From positions 1-7,222 of the forward strand of contig QNCH01000080.1 of NCBI GenBank assembly GCA_003645745.1: a stretch of 7,222 nt of DNA. Direction: 5' to 3'. Source of the stretch: Candidatus Omnitrophota bacterium. GTDB lineage: Bacteria; Omnitrophota; Gorgyraeia; B26-G9. A program made the translations under genes and the position numbers. This document shows, piece after piece, positions 1 through 4,818 of the stretch (position 1 is the stretch's first letter; the number at the start of each line of letters is the position of its first letter). Below the pieces are notes generated by a model. The model worked only from the letters and a program-made list of their open reading frames with translations. It did not search any database and was not told where the DNA came from.

Positions 1-2
1 AG

Positions 3-1580
3 GTTTATGCGGCAGAGACATTTTTAAAGCCAAAATTAGATACAATAAAAACTCTAAAATTAGCTGACACAGACCAGATTAAGCAATTTTTGCGCCATTT
101 GAGTTTGCCGAAAGAAATTGGCGCAATTAAAGAAACGTATGTTCCTAAAAAAAATTCTAAACAATTAATTTTGAATATTCAGGATATTCATTGTAATTAT
201 GAAGCGCAAAAACATATTGCTGATATTTTAAAACATTTGGTGCAAACTTACCAGTTAAAATTAATCAGCGTGGAAGGCGGCTCAGGCAAAATAGACACAA
301 CATTCTATCAGCAATTGCCTGATGAGAAAGTAAAAGAGCAGGTCGCGGATTATTTTTTAAAAGAAGCAAGAATTAACGGCACAGAATATTTCGCGATTAC
401 CACTAAGGCTGATATTGCACTTTACGGAGCAGAGGACCCAAAATTTTATGATAAAGATTTAAACGCGTATTTAAAATCATTAGATAAACGGAAAAAAATT
501 CTCTCAGATATTGCTGTTTTGGAAAATAATTTAAATATTTTAAAAAATAAAATTTATAATAAACGTTTAATAGATTTAGATAATCATATTGTGGCTTATG
601 AGAACGGTTCTTTTTTGTTTGAAGATTATGTGCTTTATCTTTCTACTTTATATCCTGAAAAAAAATTTCAGCGGGAATTTCAGGAAGTCAGTAATTTGGT
701 TAAAAGCATAAGAATGAAAGCCGGGCTTGATTTAGACAAAGCAGAAAAAGAGCGTAAAGAATTGATTGATTATTTAACTAAAAATTTGACAAAATTTGAA
801 TTAGAAGGGTTTTTAAAGATTACTTTAGATTATAAAGCAAAAACAGTAGATGCTTTAGTTTATAATAATAAATTGAAGCAGATTTATACAAAGATGAATG
901 CTAAAAATAAAACTTTTAGCAGGTCCTGGCCGGATTTAGAAAAATATATAGAATATTCTAATCAGTATAATCAGTTAGATAATTTTGAGCTCTTTAAACA
1001 AATCGATAAATTAGTAGAAAGAATAAAAAATAAATTTTATACGACTTATCCTCAAAAAAAACTGGATCATTTTTTAAGGATTGTGCGTATGTCAAGAAGT
1101 TTGTTTTCTGCTAAATTGTTAAACCGTGATCTAACTTATGTGCATAAATACCGCGCTGATTTTAATTCCCGTAAATTAACAAAATTTATTGAGCGCCAGT
1201 CAAAACGTTTAAAATTAAATCTGCCGATCCCCAAAGATTTATCTGATATAGAAAAAACTTTGCCGGTTTTAGAAAAATTTTATCAAGTAGCTACGCACAG
1301 AAATAATATTTTAGCTTCAAATACTTTAAATAGTATGAAAAGTGAAAAGCAATGTATTGGTATTTTAGTTTGCGGCGGGTTTCATACACAGGGTATTACT
1401 GAGTATTTAAAGGATAAAAAAATTGGTTATATTGTAGTTTTGCCTAAAGTAGAAGACCTCGAGGAAACACCGGAAGATGACCAACGTTATATTAATGCGT
1501 TAAAAGGCAAGAAAACGCCTTTTGAAGAGCAATTAGAAAAAGAAGAAAAGATTGCTCAGCAAAAAGAAAAAGAAAAATAA
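3..1580 (+). CDS. Exported ChaN/TraB/EreA-like protein of unknown function, 5' partial
   Basis: The frame is open from the left edge (525 codons visible, stop TAA) and has no stop upstream of the first in-frame TTG at base 90, so the gene begins outside the window. The first visible residues, V-Y-A-A-E-T-F, look like the end of a signal peptide with an A-x-A-type cleavage site, so I infer an exported product. Visible motifs, numbered from the first whole codon: I-Q-D-I-H-C-N-Y-E-A-Q near residues 59-69 (D61, H63); V-E-G-G-S-G near 90-95 (E91); and C-G-G-F-H-T-Q-G-I near 457-465 (H461). A D/E-x-H block followed by an alpha-helix, an acidic E after a beta-strand and a late G-x-x-H are the hallmarks of the ChaN/TraB/Tiki/EreA fold, so distant membership is inferred. 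Residues about 150-430 are helical and Lys-rich, probably coiled coil. The C-terminus is a charged E/K/Q tail. Substrate unknown. It could equally be a lineage-specific protein with only chance motif similarity. Confidence 0.92.
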   Translation, partial: VYAAETFLKPKLDTIKTLKLADTDQIKQFLRHLSLPKEIGAIKETYVPKKNSKQLILNIQDIHCNYEAQKHIADILKHLVQTYQLKLISVEGGSGKIDTTFYQQLPDEKVKEQVADYFLKEARINGTEYFAITTKADIALYGAEDPKFYDKDLNAYLKSLDKRKKILSDIAVLENNLNILKNKIYNKRLIDLDNHIVAYENGSFLFEDYVLYLSTLYPEKKFQREFQEVSNLVKSIRMKAGLDLDKAEKERKELIDYLTKNLTKFELEGFLKITLDYKAKTVDALVYNNKLKQIYTKMNAKNKTFSRSWPDLEKYIEYSNQYNQLDNFELFKQIDKLVERIKNKFYTTYPQKKLDHFLRIVRMSRSLFSAKLLNRDLTYVHKYRADFNSRKLTKFIERQSKRLKLNLPIPKDLSDIEKTLPVLEKFYQVATHRNNILASNTLNSMKSEKQCIGILVCGGFHTQGITEYLKDKKIGYIVVLPKVEDLEETPEDDQRYINALKGKKTPFEEQLEKEEKIAQQKEKEK

Positions 1581-1597
1581 AGATACTCGGTGAATGA

Positions 1598-1650
1598 AGA
1601 GGGGTTTTAGTTATACTCAAACCTATTACGTTTGAGTATATAGCTCCTCT
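1598..1650. repeat. Long hairpin-forming inverted repeat downstream of the first gene
   Basis: Bases 1612-1622 (TATACTCAAAC) are perfectly complementary to 1630-1640 (GTTTGAGTATA), leaving a 7-base loop CTATTAC. An outer stem pairs 1598-1606 with 1642-1650 (AGAGG against CCTCT, extended with wobble pairs), separated from the inner stem by a small asymmetric bulge. The structure starts 17 bases after the stop of the first gene. It could end or protect that transcript's 3' end, but there is no T-run after it on either strand, so I do not call it an intrinsic terminator. Confidence 0.75.
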
Positions 1651-1696
1651 GCAAAAAACAGCAGGAGATTCCCGCTAAAAAATTGCGGGAATGACA
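1649..1696 (-). repeat. Palindromic intergenic repeat, copy A (inverted orientation)
   Basis: Bases 1668-1675 (ATTCCCGC) pair perfectly with 1685-1692 (GCGGGAAT) around a 9-base A/T loop, flanked by TGACA on the right and GCAGGA on the left. The reverse complement of 1666-1689 is identical over 24 bases to 4755-4778 downstream of the second gene, so this is a member of a dispersed family. The block CTGCAAAAA...GCAGGA at 1649-1666 recurs in altered form at 1760-1777. Confidence 0.75.
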
Positions 1697-1749
1697 AAAG
1701 AATGAGGAGATGACAAACAGCAGGATAGACAATAGGATGCTGCTCTGTA
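1697..1749. repeat. Repeat fragments between two palindromes
   Basis: AACAGCAGGA at 1716-1725 repeats 1657-1666 exactly, 59 bases on. ATGACAAA at 1710-1717 repeats 1691-1698. CAGCA at 1718-1722 can pair with TGCTG at 1738-1742. The stretch therefore looks like a decayed or recombined part of the same repeat family rather than unique sequence. No open reading frame of interest was seen. Confidence 0.45.
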
Positions 1750-1803
1750 CTGTCATTCACTGCAAAAAGCAGTAGGACAGGCCAGCAATCTTTTAGCGGG
1801 AAT
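1750..1803 (+). repeat. Palindromic intergenic repeat, copy B (degenerate)
   Basis: The copy opens with CTGTCATTC (1750-1758), identical to 4726-4734. It has a first stem of ACTGC (1759-1763) against GCAGT (1769-1773) with an A5 loop, then GACAG (1776-1780), which can pair back to CTGTC (1750-1754). A second stem, CCAGC (1782-1786) against GCGGG (1796-1800), has one mismatch. Bases 1785-1803 match 4758-4776 at 18 of 19 positions. It has the same architecture as copy C but is more worn. It lies just upstream of the second gene and may be part of its leader. Confidence 0.7.
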
Positions 1804-1833
1804 TTATTTATATATTGTAGCTTTGATTAGAAA

Positions 1834-1839
1834 GGGGTG
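1834..1839 (+). promoter_or_regulatory. Ribosome binding site-like sequence that bears on the start of the second gene
   Basis: GGGGTG matches the anti-Shine-Dalgarno complement GAGGTG except at one base. It overlaps the GTG at 1839, so it cannot serve that codon at normal spacing. It sits 8 bases before the in-frame TTG at 1848, which is normal spacing. The spacing therefore favours TTG 1848 as the real start, with GTG 1839 as the alternative. Between the in-frame stop at 1824 and the GTG there is no other start codon. Confidence 0.4.
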
Positions 1840-4691
1840 TGAGTAGATTGTTTTGTAAAATAATTGCGTTATGCATAATTAATTTATTTGTTTTTTCTAA
1901 TTCAGGTTTAAATCTTTTATATTCCGCGCAAACAACTGAGCATAAATACACTTTGTCGCCGCGTGTGCGAATAATCGATGACAATCTGGCAGAGCTTTTT
2001 CAAAAAGGGCTGGCACAGGAAAAGACAATTTCTGATGTTACTAATTTAACCGAACTCGCTAGTTTAAGTAACGAGTTAATAGATTTAATGCTAATCGCGA
2101 CAAAAAAACAAGATTTTAATGCTTTAGATAAAGCATTAAATCGGGCAAAAGTGGTAAATTTGCCTGGAGAGGCAGATGATCAACCGCATTTGTTTGCAAT
2201 TACTTCAGGCGAAAAGCCAAACAGAATAGATCTGAACCAATTATCAGATCAGCAAATTAAAGAAACTATTAATAATTTTGTGTCTAAATACTATAATATG
2301 GATTCTGTAGAGATATTTGATCGTGACATATCTTGTCTAAGAAAAGAAAAGCCTTTTGTTTTTTCTGATAAACAGGAGAGCAAAAGAATTGGTAAAATTT
2401 ATGAAGCAGCATTAGCATCAGGTTTTTTAGGAGAATTGGTGCAAATTACAAATATCAAACGTTTTTCTTTTGATTCGCATTTAGCAGATGTTGAATATTT
2501 AAAAAATTATGTAAAAAGATTTAATGGAAATGTAACATTTTTTTTAAGTGTAGAGAAATCTTATAAGGTGTTAAATGGTGATGGCTGTGGTATGGCTACT
2601 ATGGTTCAAGCAGTAGAAACTGTTTTAGGCAAAGGATTCCTTAAAGGGAAAAACGTCAATTTAGAAACTGATGGCGGAGAAAAGACACGCGGAGGGAATT
2701 GGTCAGCGCTTTATGCGTATAATGGAGCAATGCCTACTCCTTATAATATACCTTATTATCAAAGGGGATTAACAACCCTTGGTAAAATGAGATTATCACA
2801 TAAAGATTTTGGCAAAGACAGAATTTATTGGATTGCTTCTGACGGTGATTATGATATTAGTAATTTAAATTACGCGGGCATTTCTGAAACAGAATTAGAA
2901 AATGGCGGCACATGGTCAATGATTTTGCATGGTGTAGCAGAAAAAATATTTGAAGATGAAGATAAAGTAGAAATTTTTAAAAACATCAGAAATTCTTTTG
3001 AACAAGTAAAAAATATTCTTGATCCAGAACAACAAATGAAGGATTTTGAACAGAAGTTAAGAACGTATTCAATGATTAATTACGCGTTAGATCGTATGGA
3101 AGAAAAAGAATTATATCAGCTTGGACAGGATTTTTCAGATCCAGACACAGGAAAACTTTTAGATTTTAGAGAAAAACCTACACTTGTGTTAACCCTTAAA
3201 TTGCTTGAGTATTTTAAAACAAATCAAGTAATTCCGAATGCTTTTTTGCTTGTTTATGATCAAAAATCATTTTTTGAGCAAATAGAACAATATTATCAAT
3301 TAATCGGCAGCAAAAGATTAGGAGGTTATGGAGGAAGTTATTTTCGTCAGATAATTGAAGCACAATTGGCTGAAAACGAAGCTGAACTCAGGGGTTTAGC
3401 AAAAAAGGATAAAGTTCCTTTAGAAGTTGTGCAAGCTACACGTAAAATTGGACAGGAGATATTTCCAATAGGGGCTAAAGGGAAAGTTATTGCCGCAGAT
3501 ATTGGCGCACAAGGCAGGTTTGCAGATAGAGGTAAAACTCATCAGTTAAGCGGCGCTTTTATAGATTATATGAATAATAAGAAAGCAGAGGGGATAAGCG
3601 GTCCAGTGTTAGAAGGAAATTTTGAGATTGATCCCCGTATAAATATTATTGTTCCTTCTGGAAAAATTGCTGTATTAAAAAATGTTACGTTACGCACAAA
3701 TAAGCCGATAACTTTGAAATTAGAAGATGTAATGTTTAGTAATGTTGATTTATTTTTATCTGAGGATCTATCTTTAGGGGAAGGTTCAGTTATTGTTGAT
3801 AGTCAATGGGGAGTTCCTACGCGGGTGCATGGTAATGCTTCTAAAATTGTGGCCGTAGGAATAAATTTTCCAAAAGGCAAAAAAATGCTGGATTATAATC
3901 AACAAGGCAGCCTTAGGGAAACTAAAATCTTACACCTTTATCCAGGGGAAACAGTTGTTAGTATGGATAATATTGCTGGTTTTTCCTATTTAAATAGAGT
4001 ACTGACTAATGCTCCATACAAAGGTGAAACAGTTTTTAATATTATAAGTAAAACGTATGGGAATTTTGAAAACGCAGTAGCTGCTCATCCGCGGCTTTTA
4101 AATATACCAGAGATTAGTGACCAGGAAACAGCAAAAAAAGTAGAATTTATTGATCTGAAAAATTGGTTAGATGATCAAAAACAGCCAGTAAGCATAAGAA
4201 CTGCTAAATGGACCACTGATTATCTAAAACATTTCAAAAGGCTTGGGTTAATCCCGGAAGAAAGTAGTCAGGCGATAACTGTTAAAGAAAAAATTAATGT
4301 CCTTGCAGATTTGTTTTCTAAAATACAGATTGGGATACTGAGTATGTATGGGAATGGGCATAAAGCTGAAGAGTCTATTTTAAATAATGCGCGTCAAATG
4401 ATCGATGCAATAGATTCTCCTGAGTTTACAAATATTATGCCTGAATATATACGGAATGAAATAAAGGGGGATTTAAAGCAAATAATTCAGTGGACAGGTA
4501 ATATACAAAATGGTGCTGATGTGGGTTATTGGGAGGCGAAAAGAACAGCTTTCAGGCAAAAACTTGAGGAAATAGGTAAACTTGTTTTTTCTGTAAAACA
4601 AGAAAAAAATTCTGGAGTAAGCGTAACTACAATTAAAAAGCAGGATAGTGTTAGTTTTAATGCTTTTAATTTAATTAATTCAGCAATATAA
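1839..4691 (+). CDS. Exported protein with nucleotidyltransferase-like and beta-helix-like regions
   Basis: Complete frame of 950 residues from GTG (947 if TTG 1848 is used), stop TAA. Residues 1-30 form a signal peptide: K7, a hydrophobic core at 8-19 and probable cleavage at Y-S-A30/Q31. The motif Y-T-L-S-P-R-V (37-43) follows and is shared with the next gene. The body shows G-D-G-C-G-M (247-252), D-G-G-E-K-T-R-G-G-N (278-287) and a strand ending S-D-G-D-Y-D (334-339). These resemble, in order, the GGxGTR-type loop and the DxD metal site of sugar nucleotidyltransferases. A-D-R-G-K-T-H (562-568) recalls the late W-x-D-x-G-T-H segment of those enzymes. Residues about 588-660 alternate short hydrophobic beta-strands with G/N/D turns, as in left-handed beta-helix tails. 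Residues about 770-930 are mostly helical. The loop is degenerate (K in place of the usual G before T-R), so activity is doubtful. An exported nucleotidyltransferase would be odd because nucleoside triphosphates are cytoplasmic. The family assignment is weak; that it is a real exported protein is strong. Confidence 0.93.
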   Translation: MSRLFCKIIALCIINLFVFSNSGLNLLYSAQTTEHKYTLSPRVRIIDDNLAELFQKGLAQEKTISDVTNLTELASLSNELIDLMLIATKKQDFNALDKALNRAKVVNLPGEADDQPHLFAITSGEKPNRIDLNQLSDQQIKETINNFVSKYYNMDSVEIFDRDISCLRKEKPFVFSDKQESKRIGKIYEAALASGFLGELVQITNIKRFSFDSHLADVEYLKNYVKRFNGNVTFFLSVEKSYKVLNGDGCGMATMVQAVETVLGKGFLKGKNVNLETDGGEKTRGGNWSALYAYNGAMPTPYNIPYYQRGLTTLGKMRLSHKDFGKDRIYWIASDGDYDISNLNYAGISETELENGGTWSMILHGVAEKIFEDEDKVEIFKNIRNSFEQVKNILDPEQQMKDFEQKLRTYSMINYALDRMEEKELYQLGQDFSDPDTGKLLDFREKPTLVLTLKLLEYFKTNQVIPNAFLLVYDQKSFFEQIEQYYQLIGSKRLGGYGGSYFRQIIEAQLAENEAELRGLAKKDKVPLEVVQATRKIGQEIFPIGAKGKVIAADIGAQGRFADRGKTHQLSGAFIDYMNNKKAEGISGPVLEGNFEIDPRINIIVPSGKIAVLKNVTLRTNKPITLKLEDVMFSNVDLFLSEDLSLGEGSVIVDSQWGVPTRVHGNASKIVAVGINFPKGKKMLDYNQQGSLRETKILHLYPGETVVSMDNIAGFSYLNRVLTNAPYKGETVFNIISKTYGNFENAVAAHPRLLNIPEISDQETAKKVEFIDLKNWLDDQKQPVSIRTAKWTTDYLKHFKRLGLIPEESSQAITVKEKINVLADLFSKIQIGILSMYGNGHKAEESILNNARQMIDAIDSPEFTNIMPEYIRNEIKGDLKQIIQWTGNIQNGADVGYWEAKRTAFRQKLEEIGKLVFSVKQEKNSGVSVTTIKKQDSVSFNAFNLINSAI

Positions 4692-4725
4692 GGCTGTTTA
4701 AAGTTTTGATAGGATATTAGTTGTT

Positions 4726-4778
4726 CTGTCATTCCCTGCATAGCAGGACAGATGCCCGCAATTTTTTAGCGGGAATCT
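4726..4778 (+). repeat. Palindromic intergenic repeat, copy C
   Basis: This is the best-preserved two-stem copy. CTGTC (4726-4730) pairs with GACAG (4747-4751) around CTGC-ATA-GCAG (4736-4746). The second stem, CCCGC (4755-4759) against GCGGG (4769-4773), closes a 9-base loop of A and T, with two further A-T pairs outside a single mismatch. Bases 4755-4778 are an exact inverted match to 1666-1689 (copy A), and 4758-4776 nearly match copy B. It occupies much of the 127-base gap between the second and third genes. The T-run sits in the loop, not after the stem, so it is not a standard terminator. Confidence 0.8.
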
Positions 4779-4818
4779 TACGATAAATATAAAACGATAT
4801 TAGAGGTATTTAAAAAAA

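Noticed and set aside
1668..1692. Intrinsic terminator for the first gene
   Set aside because: The stem is GC-rich enough, but the A/T run is in the loop and no T-tract follows on either strand; the sequence also recurs elsewhere as a repeat.
1811..1816. TATATT as a -10 box for the second gene
   Set aside because: The region is so AT-rich that such hexamers are expected by chance, and no convincing -35 lies about 17 bases upstream.
1581..1838. CRISPR array or small RNA gene in the repeat-rich gap
   Set aside because: Repeats are few, irregularly spaced and palindromic with no uniform spacers, and nothing resembles a tRNA or a known structured RNA.
4526..4741. Minus-strand open frame of 71 codons
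   Set aside because: It lies mostly antisense to the end of the second gene, has no recognisable motif or ribosome binding site, and its start falls in the palindromic repeat.
4785..4800. TATAAA/GATATT as a -10 box for the third gene
   Set aside because: No matching -35 element; the AT-rich background makes it unsupported.
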